From assembly GCF_000153465.1 (NCBI RefSeq), contig NZ_CH672387.1, positions 3,811,935 through 3,875,934 on the forward strand: a stretch of 64,000 bases of DNA, given 5' to 3'. This document shows positions 27,214 to 36,751 of the stretch, one piece after another. The stretch is from Aurantimonas manganoxydans SI85-9A1. Lineage in GTDB: Bacteria; Pseudomonadota; Alphaproteobacteria; Rhizobiales; Rhizobiaceae. The first letter of the stretch is position 1. Each line of letters starts with the position of its first letter. The notes below the pieces were generated by a model. That model was not told where the DNA came from. It saw only the letters and a list, made by a program, of their open reading frames with translations, and did not search any database. A program made the translations under genes and the position numbers.

Positions 27214-27627
27214 ATGTATGCCAGGATCATGATCCCCGTGGACCTCACCCATGCCGACAAGCTCGACAAGGCGCTGAAGACGGCCGCGGGTCTCGCCAGC
27301 CTCTACAATATCCCCGTGCACTATGTCGGCGTAACCTCCAACGCGCCGTCCGGCGTCGCCCATACGCCGGAGGAATATGCCGGCAAGCTGGAGGCCTTCG
27401 CGGCGGGCCAGGCCCGCGACCACGGCGTCGAGCAGACGTCGAAGGCCTATGTCCGCCACGATCCGAGCGTCGAGCTGGGCCGCACTCTTCTGGACGCGAT
27501 CGACGAATGCGGCGCGGACCTCGTGGTCATGGCGTCGCGTGTGCCGGGGCTGCCGGACCATCTCTTCACATCCCATGCGGGCCATCTGGCCACGCACACC
27601 TCCGCATCCGTCTTCGTGGTGCGCTGA
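27214..27627 (+). CDS. Universal stress protein (UspA family)
   Basis: A 137-residue single-Usp-domain protein: MYARIMIPVDLTHADKL at the start, DAIDECGADLVVMASR in the second half, and a C-terminal SVFVVR strand. The ATP-binding G-x2-G-x9-G(S/T) motif of some Usp proteins is not clear here (the region reads VPGLPDHLF...TSASVFVVR), so it may belong to the non-ATP-binding type. AAGGAGA lies just upstream of ATG 27214. Confidence 0.85.
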   Translation: MYARIMIPVDLTHADKLDKALKTAAGLASLYNIPVHYVGVTSNAPSGVAHTPEEYAGKLEAFAAGQARDHGVEQTSKAYVRHDPSVELGRTLLDAIDECGADLVVMASRVPGLPDHLFTSHAGHLATHTSASVFVVR

Positions 27628-27660
27628 CCCGGGCGGCCCAGGCGCCGCATCCGCAGCAAG

Positions 27661-27691
27661 CCGCCGCCGCAAGGGCGTCCGGTGGCGGCGG
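27661..27691 (+). terminator. Possible terminator after the universal stress gene
   Basis: 8-bp GC stem (27661-27668 with 27684-27691) around a 15-nt loop, 34 nt after the stop codon, with no T-run. Weak candidate. Confidence 0.3.
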
Positions 27692-27905
27692 TCTGTGCCC
27701 GCCGGCGCCGCTATGCCGATGGCGCTACGTTCAGGACGCAGTCCCGCTCGCCGGGCCCCGCGCCTCCCTTCGCGCCCGACTGCCGCTCATTACTTTCAAT
27801 TTTACGCTTCCTTCACGGAAGGAGGGCAAAGTCCCGCAGACTTAGTTTCAGCGTCGCGATCGGCTTGCCGATCCAAACGGCCGGATATCGGCGACAGGTG
27901 TTTCC

Positions 27906-30332
27906 TTGGCCGCATTCGCGCAGAACGTTCTCGTCGACCATTCCCTTGGTTTCGTCGCGACGGCACTCGTCGTCTGCGCCATCATGGCCGCGATCGTCCT
28001 GACCGTTCTCGACCGTGCCAGCTCGGTCGAAGGAGGCCGGCGCTACACATGGATGGCGGTCAGCGCCGCGGTCGCCGGCCTCGGCGTCTGGACGACCCAT
28101 TTCGTGGCGATGCTCGGTTTCCGCCCCGATGTCGTTCTTGGCTACGATCCCATGGTCACGATCGTGTCGGTGTTCGTCGGCATCCTGTTCGTCGGCCTGC
28201 CCTTGGCGGCGACCGTCCTGGTGCATTCGCGGGCCGCCCGGATGGCGCTGGGCGCGATCGCCGGCCTCGGTGTCGGTGCCATGCACTTCACCGGCATGAG
28301 CGCGTTGCAGGGTTGCCTGGCCGCCTACGATCCACTGGTCACGCTGATCTCACTCTTCGCCGGCGCCGGGTTCTTTGCCGCGGCGATGTCGATGCCGCCC
28401 CGTGGCAAGCAGCGCCTCGCCGTCGCCACGCTGATGGTGCTGGGCGTCTGCTTCCTGCATTTCATCGCGATTGCGGGCCTGACCCTGAGCGCCGCCCCGG
28501 CCGCCGAGGTCTGGATCGTCGAACCGGTGACGCTGTCGGCCTTCGTCGCCCTCGCCGCGCTGATGATTTTCATCACCGCCTTCATCCTGGCCGTGAACGG
28601 CGAGAAGCTGGACGCCTCCTCGCGGGCGGCGGCCGCTGACGCGGCGGAGCATCTGCGCGTCCTGTCGGCGGCGCTCCAGAACATGTCGAACGGCCTCGTC
28701 ATGGTCGGCCCGGACGGGATCATCACCCTGCACAACGAGCGCGCCTACGAGCTGCTCGGCATCGGCCCGAACGAATTGCGCTCAGGGCTGGCGCTGTCGT
28801 CCTTCCTCGACAATTTCGGCCACAAGGCGGGCTGGGACGCCGCGCGGATCGACCGGGTGATCGACAATCACACCGTCTGGATGCGCCGCTCCACCATCAC
28901 CCGGGTCGAACACCACCTCGCCGACGGCCGGGTCATCGGGGTGGCCTGCTGCCCGATGGCCGACGGCGGCGCGATCCTGACCTATGACGACATGACCGAG
29001 GCGCGGCAGGTCCAGGCCACGATCACGCACATGGCCTATCACGACGCGCTGACCGGACTGCCGAACCGCCGCAGCTTCCAGGACGAGCTGAAGGCGCGCT
29101 TCGATTCGGCCAAGCCGACCACCATCGTGATGATCGACCTCGATCGCTTCAAGGCGGTGAACGACACGCTCGGCCATCCGGTCGGCGACGCGCTGCTCAT
29201 CCAGGTCGCGGACCGGCTGCGGGCCTGCTGCAATCCGAACGATCTGATCTTCCGCCTCGGCGGCGACGAGCTGGCGATCCTGCCAGGCGACGACGAACAC
29301 AGCGATACGCTGGCGCGCCGCGTGGTCGAAGGCTTCGAACGCCCCTTCACGGCCGACAAGCACCGCATCAGCATCGGTTGCAGCGTCGGCCTCGCCACGG
29401 CCGACGACGTGGACGACCCGGATCTGGTCGTCCGTCAGGCGGACCTTGCCCTCTACAAGGCGAAGAAGAACGGCCGCAACCGCATCGAGCGCTACGAAAG
29501 CGGCATGATGGAGGATGCGGTCAAGCGCCGGGACCTGGAAATGGACATGGTCCGGGCGCTGAAGGAGGGCCAGTTCTCGCTGAATTATCAGCCGCTGTTC
29601 AACCTGCCGACCCGCGAACTCGTCGGCTTCGAAGCGCTGATCCGCTGGAACCATCCGACCCTCGGCCTGGTCCCGCCCGTCGAATTCATCCCGTTGGCCG
29701 AGGAGACCGGGCTGATCACCGAGATCGGCGAATGGGTGCTGAACGAAGCCTGCCGCGAGGCCAGCCACTGGCCCGGCGAACTCTACGTGTCCGTCAACGT
29801 CTCCCCGGTCCAGTTGCACAAGACCGACATGCTGCGGCAGGTGACGAGGGCGCTGGCCGAGCACGGCCTGACGGCGCAACGCCTGGAACTGGAGCTGACC
29901 GAAACGGCCATGGTCGACGACGGCCGCCGGATCAACGCGACGCTGACCGCGCTGCGCAGTCTCGGCGTGCGCATCGCGATGGACGATTTCGGCACCGGCT
30001 ATTCGTCGCTGGCGCATCTGCGCGAATTCGATCTCGACCGGATCAAGATCGACCGCAGCTTCATCGATTCCGCGCCCGACGATGTCAGTTCGCTGGCGGT
30101 GCTGCGGGCCGTCACGATGATGGCCAAGGACCTGTCGATCGCCACCACCGGCGAAGGCGTGGAAAGCGAGGAGCAGCTGGCCCGCCTGCTCGACCTCGGC
30201 TGCGGAACGGCCCAGGGCTATCTCCTCGGCCGTCCCATGACGGCCGAGGCTGCCCGGGCTCTCATGCAAACCAGCGACGCCATGCAGCAGGCCGTCGCCG
30301 GGATCGGCCCCGGCCAGCTGGCGCGCGCCTAG
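27906..30332 (+). CDS. MHYT-PAS-GGDEF-EAL cyclic-di-GMP signalling protein
   Basis: An 808-residue inner-membrane protein. The N-terminal MHYT domain (about 1-230, seven helices, motifs THFVAML at 64 and MHFTGM at 126, LHFIAIA at 184) is thought to sense a diatomic gas via copper. A PAS-like segment (about 245-365) follows, then GGDEF (370-535) with GGDEL in place of GGDEF (452-456) and no RxxD inhibition site, then EAL (545-800) with FEALIRW and DDFGTGYSSL intact. Phosphodiesterase activity is likely; cyclase activity is uncertain. The start is TTG 27906. Its stop TAG overlaps the cobT stop. Confidence 0.92.
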   Translation: MAAFAQNVLVDHSLGFVATALVVCAIMAAIVLTVLDRASSVEGGRRYTWMAVSAAVAGLGVWTTHFVAMLGFRPDVVLGYDPMVTIVSVFVGILFVGLPLAATVLVHSRAARMALGAIAGLGVGAMHFTGMSALQGCLAAYDPLVTLISLFAGAGFFAAAMSMPPRGKQRLAVATLMVLGVCFLHFIAIAGLTLSAAPAAEVWIVEPVTLSAFVALAALMIFITAFILAVNGEKLDASSRAAAADAAEHLRVLSAALQNMSNGLVMVGPDGIITLHNERAYELLGIGPNELRSGLALSSFLDNFGHKAGWDAARIDRVIDNHTVWMRRSTITRVEHHLADGRVIGVACCPMADGGAILTYDDMTEARQVQATITHMAYHDALTGLPNRRSFQDELKARFDSAKPTTIVMIDLDRFKAVNDTLGHPVGDALLIQVADRLRACCNPNDLIFRLGGDELAILPGDDEHSDTLARRVVEGFERPFTADKHRISIGCSVGLATADDVDDPDLVVRQADLALYKAKKNGRNRIERYESGMMEDAVKRRDLEMDMVRALKEGQFSLNYQPLFNLPTRELVGFEALIRWNHPTLGLVPPVEFIPLAEETGLITEIGEWVLNEACREASHWPGELYVSVNVSPVQLHKTDMLRQVTRALAEHGLTAQRLELELTETAMVDDGRRINATLTALRSLGVRIAMDDFGTGYSSLAHLREFDLDRIKIDRSFIDSAPDDVSSLAVLRAVTMMAKDLSIATTGEGVESEEQLARLLDLGCGTAQGYLLGRPMTAEAARALMQTSDAMQQAVAGIGPGQLARA

Positions 30333-31345
30333 ACCCGGTTCGAGACCGCCGCCTGTTCGAAGGTCGCCATGCCGGAATGGCATTCGGCCGCCGCCTTGAC
30401 GATGCCGGCGGCCAGCGCCGCCCCGGTGCCCTCGCCCAGCCGCATGCCCAAGGCGAGCAGCGGCACCTTGTTCATCGTCTCCAGCGCCCGGATATGGCCC
30501 GGCTCGGCCGAGACATGGCCGAACAGGCAATGATCGAGGGCCTGCGGGTCCATGGCGTGAAGCACCGCCGCCGCCGCGGTGGACACGAAACCATCGACGA
30601 TCACCGGCACCTTCTGCATGCGCGCGGCAAGGATCGCACCGGCCATCGCCGCGATCTCGCGTCCGCCGAGGCGGCGCAGCACCTCCAGCGGATCCGACAG
30701 ATGCCCCGCGTGGCAGGCGAGGGCCCGGGCCACGACATCGGCCTTCTTCGCGACCCCGGCGGAATCCTGCCCCGCGCCGGGGCCGACCCAGTCGCGCGGT
30801 TCGCCGCCGAACAGCGCCGTGAAGATCGCCGCCGCGACGGTCGTGTTGCCGATACCCATCTCGCCGATGCACAGAAGGTCGGGCTCGCCGGCCAGCACCT
30901 CCATGCCGAAGGCCATGGTGGCGGCGCAGGTGCGCTCGTCCATCGCCGCCTCTTCGGTGATGTCCTTCGTCGGCACTTCCAGCGCCAGGTCGAAGACCTT
31001 CAGGCCGAGATCGTAGGCCGCGCAGATCTGGTTGATCGCCGCGCCGCCGGCCGCGAAGTTCGACACCATCTGGGCCGTCACCTCGGGCGGAAAGGGTGAC
31101 ACGCCCTGCCGGGTGACGCCGTGATTGCCGGCAAAGACCGCGACCAGCGGGCGCCTTACGGCCGGCTGGCGCCCCTGCCAGGCGGCGAGCCATTCCGACA
31201 GTTCCTCCATGCGGCCGAGCGCGCCGGCCGGCTTGGTCAGTTGCGCCTCGCGCTCGCGCTTGGCGTTCACCGCGGCCACGTCGGGGCCGGGCATGCGGCG
31301 CACCAGATCGCGAATGTCGTCGAAGGGCAGTCCGGTGGTGGACAT
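30329..31345 (-). CDS. cobT: Nicotinate-nucleotide:dimethylbenzimidazole phosphoribosyltransferase
   Basis: Makes alpha-ribazole 5'-phosphate, the lower ligand of cobalamin. 338 residues, full length. Motifs GNHGVTRQGVSPFPPEVTAQM, CIGEMGIGNTT and ALDHCLFGHVSAEPGH are typical. Named cobU in the Pseudomonas denitrificans scheme. Divergent from cobV; its stop codon shares the CTAG at 30329-30332 with the preceding gene on the other strand. Confidence 0.95.
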   Translation of the reverse strand: MSTTGLPFDDIRDLVRRMPGPDVAAVNAKREREAQLTKPAGALGRMEELSEWLAAWQGRQPAVRRPLVAVFAGNHGVTRQGVSPFPPEVTAQMVSNFAAGGAAINQICAAYDLGLKVFDLALEVPTKDITEEAAMDERTCAATMAFGMEVLAGEPDLLCIGEMGIGNTTVAAAIFTALFGGEPRDWVGPGAGQDSAGVAKKADVVARALACHAGHLSDPLEVLRRLGGREIAAMAGAILAARMQKVPVIVDGFVSTAAAAVLHAMDPQALDHCLFGHVSAEPGHIRALETMNKVPLLALGMRLGEGTGAALAAGIVKAAAECHSGMATFEQAAVSNRV

Positions 31346-31453
31346 GGAGCGAATCCTCTAGGTTCCGGAACGTTGACGGCGCGCGGCGCCGCTCGGGGAT
31401 GGAAAGCGTTGCCGCCGCAATGGCGCAGCTGCGCGCGGGGAGCAAGGGCCGCC

Positions 31454-32230
31454 ATGGAACGATATGTCGCCGCGACGCTGCGCAGCCTCGCCTTCCTCAC
31501 CCGCATGCCGCCGGTCCCATGGGCCTTCCCCGCCCATCATCCCCTCGGCGACGATACCCACGTCTTTCCGGTGGCGGGCGTCATCGCCGCGCTGCCGGCG
31601 GCTCTGGTTCTGATGCTTGCGGCCGCGCTCGGCCTGTCGCCGCTGGTCGCCGCAACGCTCGCCGTCGCCGCGCTGGTGTTCACCACAGGCGCCCTGCACG
31701 AGGACGGGCTGGGCGACGTCGCCGACGGGCTCGGCGGCCATCACGAGCGCGAACGCGCGCTGGCGATCATGAAGGACAGCCGGGTCGGCAGCTATGGCGC
31801 GCTGGCGCTCGTCCTGTCGGTAATCCTGCGCATCGCCCTCGTCGCCGAACTCGCAGGCAGCCTTGGAGCCCCCAGCGCGGCGCTGGCGCTCGTCGCCGTC
31901 GCGGCGGTCAGTCGCGGCGCCATGGCCTGGCTGTGGTCGTCGCTCGTCTCGGCCGATCCCGGCGGCCTCGCCGACCGCGTCGGCCGGCCCGACAGCCGCA
32001 CCGGCCGGCTGTCGCTCATGATCGGCACGATGCTCTATCTCGCCGGCGGCCTTATCGCCTGCGGCATCGGCACGACACTGGCCGGCTACGCCTTCGGGGC
32101 GCTGACCCTTTTCGGCTTCCGTCGTTTCATCATGCGCCGGCTCGGCGGCCAGACCGGCGATTGCCTCGGCGCCGCGCAGCAGCTCGTCGAACTGGCGGCG
32201 CTGACGGGCCTTGCCATCTCCATCGGCTGA
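31454..32230 (+). CDS. cobV: Adenosylcobinamide-GDP ribazoletransferase
   Basis: Joins AdoCbi-GDP with alpha-ribazole (phosphate), the last assembly step (named cobS in enterics). A 258-residue membrane protein with about six helices and the family motifs FLTRMPP, ALHEDGLGDVADGLGG and MKDSRVGSYGALAL. ATG 31454 is preceded by GGGAGCAAGG. Divergent from cobT by 108 bp and convergent with cbiB (5-nt gap). Confidence 0.94.
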   Translation: MERYVAATLRSLAFLTRMPPVPWAFPAHHPLGDDTHVFPVAGVIAALPAALVLMLAAALGLSPLVAATLAVAALVFTTGALHEDGLGDVADGLGGHHERERALAIMKDSRVGSYGALALVLSVILRIALVAELAGSLGAPSAALALVAVAAVSRGAMAWLWSSLVSADPGGLADRVGRPDSRTGRLSLMIGTMLYLAGGLIACGIGTTLAGYAFGALTLFGFRRFIMRRLGGQTGDCLGAAQQLVELAALTGLAISIG

Positions 32231-32235
32231 GACGC

Positions 32236-33225
32236 TCACAGGCCGAGGGTCCAGGCCGCCAGAGCGAGGATCGCCGCAATCGACAGGAGAAGATTGGCCA
32301 TCCCGCCGAACAGGCCGATCGCTGCCCCGATGTCCGCAACATTCGCGGCGCGCCGTCCCACCGGATTGAGCATCGGCGCCTCCACCACGAGTTCGCCGTA
32401 GCTTCGCGGGCCGCCGAGCGACAGATCGAGGGAAGCCGCGACCGCCGCTTCGGGCCAGCCGGCATTGGGCGAGCGGTGCCGCGGCGCATCGCGCCGGACA
32501 ATGGCCATCAACGCGCCGACCAGGAATGAGCGGCGGGCGCAAAACGCGGCGGCAAGGGCGAAGAGCAGCGCGGTGAGCCGCGCCGCCGGCCAGTTCATGG
32601 CGTCGTCGAGCTTTGCCGAGGCAAAGCCGAAGGCGCGGTAGCGGGCATTCATATGGCCGATCATCGAATCGGCGGTGTTGACCGCCTTGTAGGCCAACAG
32701 CCCCGGCAGGCCGAAGACCAGATACCAGAGGAACGGTGCCACCACCCCGTCCGAGGCGTTTTCGGCAAGGCTCTCGATCGCCGCCCGGCAGACGCCGGCC
32801 TCGTCCAGCGCGTCGGGATCGCGGCCGACGATCATCGCAACCGCAAGCCGACCACCCGCAAGCCCCTCGCCCACCAGGGCATCGGCAACGGCGCGCACAT
32901 GATCGACGAGGCTCTTCTGGGCGAGAAACACCGCCAGAACGAGGATCTCCAGCACCCATCCGAGCGGACCCGCCATGGCGAAGACATGCGACAGGACGAG
33001 GCCGATCGCGGCCGCTCCGCCGACGAGGATCGCAGCAGCGACAAAGCCGTTCCGTCGCCGGCGGGCCTGGGAATAGCCCTCGCGGTTGAGCCTCGCATCC
33101 AGCGCATCGACGGCTTTGCCGAACAGAACCACCGGATGCGGCAGGCGGCGCCAGAGCCAGTCCGGGTCGCCGACCAGCCGGTCCAGAGCCGTGCCGGCAA
33201 GAAGCAGGGCGAAATGCAGGCTCAT
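32236..33225 (-). CDS. cbiB: Adenosylcobinamide-phosphate synthase (CbiB/CobD)
   Basis: Attaches the aminopropanol phosphate arm to adenosylcobyric acid. 329 residues with several membrane helices; opening LDRLVGDPDWLWRRLPHPVVLFG, later VGRDPDALDEAGVCRAAIESLAENASDGVVAPF, and the end region GGPRSYGEL are diagnostic. Overlaps cobC by 4 nt (ATGA). Last gene of the cobB-cobC-cbiB operon. Named cobD in the Pseudomonas scheme. Confidence 0.95.
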   Translation of the reverse strand: MSLHFALLLAGTALDRLVGDPDWLWRRLPHPVVLFGKAVDALDARLNREGYSQARRRRNGFVAAAILVGGAAAIGLVLSHVFAMAGPLGWVLEILVLAVFLAQKSLVDHVRAVADALVGEGLAGGRLAVAMIVGRDPDALDEAGVCRAAIESLAENASDGVVAPFLWYLVFGLPGLLAYKAVNTADSMIGHMNARYRAFGFASAKLDDAMNWPAARLTALLFALAAAFCARRSFLVGALMAIVRRDAPRHRSPNAGWPEAAVAASLDLSLGGPRSYGELVVEAPMLNPVGRRAANVADIGAAIGLFGGMANLLLSIAAILALAAWTLGL

Positions 33226-34259
33226 GGCGCGCCGTCGATTTCGGCGAGCGCCGCGCGCAAAGCCGTTTCGAGACGCGCCGCCACTGCCCCATCCGCCGGA
33301 TTGCCGAAGCGTAGCCAGTCGCCGGGCGTCTGGAACGGACGGGTGAGAATGCGGCGCCGACAGAGTGCAGCAAAGAGATCGTGGGCGCCCGGATGCGCGA
33401 CGGTGGCGAACAGGCTGGTGCCGCCCACCAGGGGCAGGCCGACGGCGCGGAGCGTGGCCCTCAGGAGTCCGTGCTGCCGCAGGATGCCGGCCCGCGTCTC
33501 GGCTACGAGAGCGTCATCGCCCAGCAGCGCTGCGCCGATGGCGAGCGCCGGTCCGGAGACCGCCCAGGTGCCAAGCCTCTCGCCGAGCTGCGCGGCCAGG
33601 GCCGGCGTCGTCAGTGCGAAACCGAGGCGCAGCCCCGCCAGACCGAAGAACTTGCCGAAGGAGCGATAGACCAGCAGCCCGTCGCGCCCCGTGCAGGGCG
33701 CGAGCGAGCGGGTCCCATCGACATCGGCAAAGGCTTCGTCGACGACCAGCAGGCCATCCCGCGCGGCCAGCCGATCGGCGAGGGCAAGCAGCTCCGCCGG
33801 CTCGAAGACATGGCCATCGGGATTGTTCGGGTTGACCACCACCACGATCCGCGCTGTGCCCGCCACCTCTTCCAGCCGCGCGAAGCGGCTGATCCGGTGA
33901 CCAGCGGCGGCGAAGGTCAGGGCGTGCTCGGAATAGGTCGGCGTGAGGATCGCGACATTCGTCGGTGCGAAGAGATGCGGAAGCGCCGCAATCAGCGCCT
34001 GCGTTCCGGGGGCGGCGACGATGCCAGCCGTGTCGGGCGCGCCGTAGCAGCGTCGCGCCGCCGCCAGTGCCTCGCGCTCCAGCCCTGCCTCGGGCAGCCG
34101 CTGCCAGAGCGCAGCATCGAGATCCGGAAGGCGGGGCGGTGTCGGATTGATGCCGGTCGACAGGTCGAGCCAGTCGGCCCGCGCGCCGCCATGGCGTGCG
34201 ATCGCCGCATCCAGTGCCCCGCCATGCTGGAGCGCCTTCGGATCAGGCGACGCCATCAC
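33222..34259 (-). CDS. cobC: L-threonine-O-3-phosphate decarboxylase (PLP)
   Basis: Supplies aminopropanol phosphate for the nucleotide loop. 345 residues, class I/II aminotransferase fold: DLSTGINPTPPRLP at the N-terminus, VVVVNPNNPDGHVF, VVDEAFADVDG, and the PLP lysine in YRSFGKFFGLAGLRLGF. Equivalent to Salmonella CobD. The start is GTG 34259 (GTGA overlap with the cobB stop) or ATG 34256 directly after it. Fits the aminopropanol arm step beside cbiB. Confidence 0.93.
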   Translation of the reverse strand: MMASPDPKALQHGGALDAAIARHGGARADWLDLSTGINPTPPRLPDLDAALWQRLPEAGLEREALAAARRCYGAPDTAGIVAAPGTQALIAALPHLFAPTNVAILTPTYSEHALTFAAAGHRISRFARLEEVAGTARIVVVVNPNNPDGHVFEPAELLALADRLAARDGLLVVDEAFADVDGTRSLAPCTGRDGLLVYRSFGKFFGLAGLRLGFALTTPALAAQLGERLGTWAVSGPALAIGAALLGDDALVAETRAGILRQHGLLRATLRAVGLPLVGGTSLFATVAHPGAHDLFAALCRRRILTRPFQTPGDWLRFGNPADGAVAARLETALRAALAEIDGAP

Positions 34260-35551
34260 GCCTCCCCGTCGATGAGATGGAGGAAGGAGCCGCAGACGCT
34301 TCCCCGTCGCAGGCCGTAATCGCCCAGTGCCTCGCCGCGTGCATCCTCGGCCGTGAACAGCGGCGCGCCCGGCCCTTCCGAGACGATGGCCGTGTAGTGG
34401 AACTCATGTGCCCGCAGCGGTCCGGCCCAGGGACCGGGGCCGCACGGCGTCAGGCGGCGGTAGCCGAGATGCAGCCGGCGCTCGCGAAAGCTCGTGCGCA
34501 TCGGCAAGAGGCCGAGCATGGAATGGGTGTCACCCTCCGCATCGGTCAGCGCCTCGCCCAGCACCATGTAGCCGCCGCACTCGCCATAGATCGCAACGCC
34601 CGTCGCCGCCGCCCCCAGCATGCCTGCACGGAATCGTCCGGCCTTGGCGATCTGCCCCGCATGGAGCTCCGGATAGCCGCCCGGCAGATAGATCGCGTCG
34701 GCCCGGTCGTCGGGCGCCTCGTCGGCCAGCGGCGAGAAGAAGGACAGTTCGGCCCCGGCCCGGCGCCAGCCATCCATGAGATGCGGATAGGCAAAGGCGA
34801 AGGCCGCGTCGCGGGCGATCGCGATATGGCGACCGAGCGGGGCAAGTGGTGTCGCCGAAGGATGGTTGCGCTCCGCATCGTCGCCACCGGCCAGAGCGGC
34901 AAGGGCCGGCACGTCGCAGCCGGCGTCGAGCCAGTCGGCGGCCCGGTCGAGGAACGCGTCGAGATCGGCGTGCTCGCCGGCCTGCACCAGCCCCAGATGG
35001 CGCTCGGGCAGGGCAAGATCGCCCTGTCTCGGCAGCACGCCGAGAACCGGAATGCCGAGGGGTGCCAGCGCCCCGGTCAGCAGCGCGGCATGTCGCGGCG
35101 AGCCGACACGGTTGAGGATCAGGCCCGCGATCCGGATGTCCTCGCGATGGCTGGCGAAGCCCCGCACCAGCGCCGCCACCGAATGGGACTGGCGGGCGCA
35201 GTCGACGACCAGCACGATCTTCAGGCCGAGCCGGGCCGCGAGATCGGCGGCCGAACCGCTGCCATCGGCCGCGCCGTCGAACAGGCCCATCATTGCCTCG
35301 ACGACAAGGCCCCCCGTCGCGCGGGCCTCTGCCGCCAACCCTTCAAGCAGCGCCGGCCGCATCGCCCAGGGATCGAGATTGACGCAGGGCGCGCCGCTGG
35401 CGGCGGCATGGAAGGCGGGGTCGATATAGTCCGGCCCGGCCTTGGCCGACCCGACCGCGATGCCCCGTCGACGCAGCGTCCGCAGGAGCCCGAGGGTCAC
35501 GCTGGTCTTGCCGGCGCCCGAATGGGGCGCGGCGATCATCAGTCCGCTCAT
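34256..35551 (-). CDS. cobB: Cobyrinate a,c-diamide synthase
   Basis: Glutamine- and ATP-dependent amidation of corrin carboxylates a and c. 431 residues: N-terminal P-loop APHSGAGKTSVTLGLLR, a central DUF-free linker, and a C-terminal glutaminase domain with Cys in YGECGGYMVLGE. In the early-cobalt route the equivalent is CbiA; sequence alone does not separate the two. First gene of the cobB-cobC-cbiB block, divergent from cbiD with only 71 bp between starts. Confidence 0.95.
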   Translation of the reverse strand: MSGLMIAAPHSGAGKTSVTLGLLRTLRRRGIAVGSAKAGPDYIDPAFHAAASGAPCVNLDPWAMRPALLEGLAAEARATGGLVVEAMMGLFDGAADGSGSAADLAARLGLKIVLVVDCARQSHSVAALVRGFASHREDIRIAGLILNRVGSPRHAALLTGALAPLGIPVLGVLPRQGDLALPERHLGLVQAGEHADLDAFLDRAADWLDAGCDVPALAALAGGDDAERNHPSATPLAPLGRHIAIARDAAFAFAYPHLMDGWRRAGAELSFFSPLADEAPDDRADAIYLPGGYPELHAGQIAKAGRFRAGMLGAAATGVAIYGECGGYMVLGEALTDAEGDTHSMLGLLPMRTSFRERRLHLGYRRLTPCGPGPWAGPLRAHEFHYTAIVSEGPGAPLFTAEDARGEALGDYGLRRGSVCGSFLHLIDGEA

Positions 35552-35622
35552 CGCCCGGCCCCCGGCGCCGCATCGGCAACCGGACGCTTTCCGCCGGCCA
35601 CCGCCCCGCCTATAAGGCGCCG

Positions 35623-36750
35623 ATGGGCTTCAATCTCGGCGACGACAGCACGGACGGGTCCCGCGACAAGGGCGAAAGCCTGCGCCGCGGCTGGACCACT
35701 GGCGCCTGCGCCACTGCAGCCACCAAGGCGGCCCTCACCGCGCTTCTGACCGGCGACTTCCCCGATCCGGTGACGATCACCCTGCCCAAGGGCGAGACGC
35801 CGGCTTTCGCGCTCAACCGCGCGGAACGGACCGGCGACCGCGCCATGGCTGCGATCATCAAGGATGCCGGCGACGATCCCGACGTCACCCATCTTGCCGA
35901 GATCGTCGCGACGATCTGCTTCGGCGCGCCCGGCTCCGGCATCGTCTTTCGCGCCGGACCCGGCGTCGGCACGGTGACCCGCGAGGGCCTGCCCATCGGG
36001 GTCGGAGAACCGGCGATCAATCCGGTACCGCGGCAGATGATGCGCGACGTCGTTACGGCGCTCTGCGGCGAATACGGCCGCTCGGCGGATGTCCAGATCA
36101 CCCTGTCCGTCACCGATGGCGAGGCGCTGGCGACCGAAACCTGGAACCCGCGCCTCGGCATTCTCGGCGGCCTGTCGATCCTCGGCACGACCGGGATCGT
36201 CCACCCCTTCTCCTGCTCGGCCTGGATCCACTCCATCCACCGCGGCATCGACGTGGCGCGGGCGGCCGGGCTCGACCATGTCGTCGGCGCCACGGGCTCG
36301 GCCAGCGAGAACGCCGCGCGGGCGCTGCATCCGGAGCTGCCGGAGATCGCCTATCTCGACATGGGCGATTTCGCCGGCGGGCTGCTCAAATATCTGCGCG
36401 CCCATCCGGTGCCCCACGTCACCATCGCCGGCGGCTTCGCCAAGCTGACCAAGCTGGCCCAGGGTGCGATGGATTTGCATTCGGGCCGCAGCCAGGTGGA
36501 TTTCGCCTTCCTCGCCGGCCTGGCCGAGACGATCGCACCCGAACGCGGCGCCGCGCTGCGCGAGACGATCCTCGGTGCCAACACGGCCAAGGCCGTGCTC
36601 GACCTGTGCGCAGCCGAGAACATCGATCTCGCGGACGCCATTGCCGTGCGGGCGCAGGGCAGCGCCGCCGCCATCCTGCGCGGCGCCCCCGTTGTGCCGC
36701 ACATCATCGTGGTCGACCGGGCCGGAGGCGTGGTTGCCCGCACCGGCTGA
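35623..36750 (+). CDS. cbiD: Cobalt-precorrin-5B C1-methyltransferase
   Basis: Methylates C1 of the corrin ring in the early-cobalt pathway, where aerobic organisms typically use CobF. 375 residues. Diagnostic opening LRRGWTTGACATAATKAALTALL, then AGPGVGTVTREGLPIGVGEPAINPVPR, TTGIVHPFSCSAWIHSIHRGIDVARA and AGGFAKLTKLAQGAMDLHS. It is followed immediately by cobK (start 2 nt after the stop), so the two form a small operon. Confidence 0.95.
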   Translation: MGFNLGDDSTDGSRDKGESLRRGWTTGACATAATKAALTALLTGDFPDPVTITLPKGETPAFALNRAERTGDRAMAAIIKDAGDDPDVTHLAEIVATICFGAPGSGIVFRAGPGVGTVTREGLPIGVGEPAINPVPRQMMRDVVTALCGEYGRSADVQITLSVTDGEALATETWNPRLGILGGLSILGTTGIVHPFSCSAWIHSIHRGIDVARAAGLDHVVGATGSASENAARALHPELPEIAYLDMGDFAGGLLKYLRAHPVPHVTIAGGFAKLTKLAQGAMDLHSGRSQVDFAFLAGLAETIAPERGAALRETILGANTAKAVLDLCAAENIDLADAIAVRAQGSAAAILRGAPVVPHIIVVDRAGGVVARTG

Positions 36751-36751
36751 G

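Noticed and set aside
28782..30328. Minus-strand open frame opposite the MHYT protein that continues into cobT
   Set aside because: The MHYT-GGDEF-EAL frame has clear domains; the antisense frame has none.
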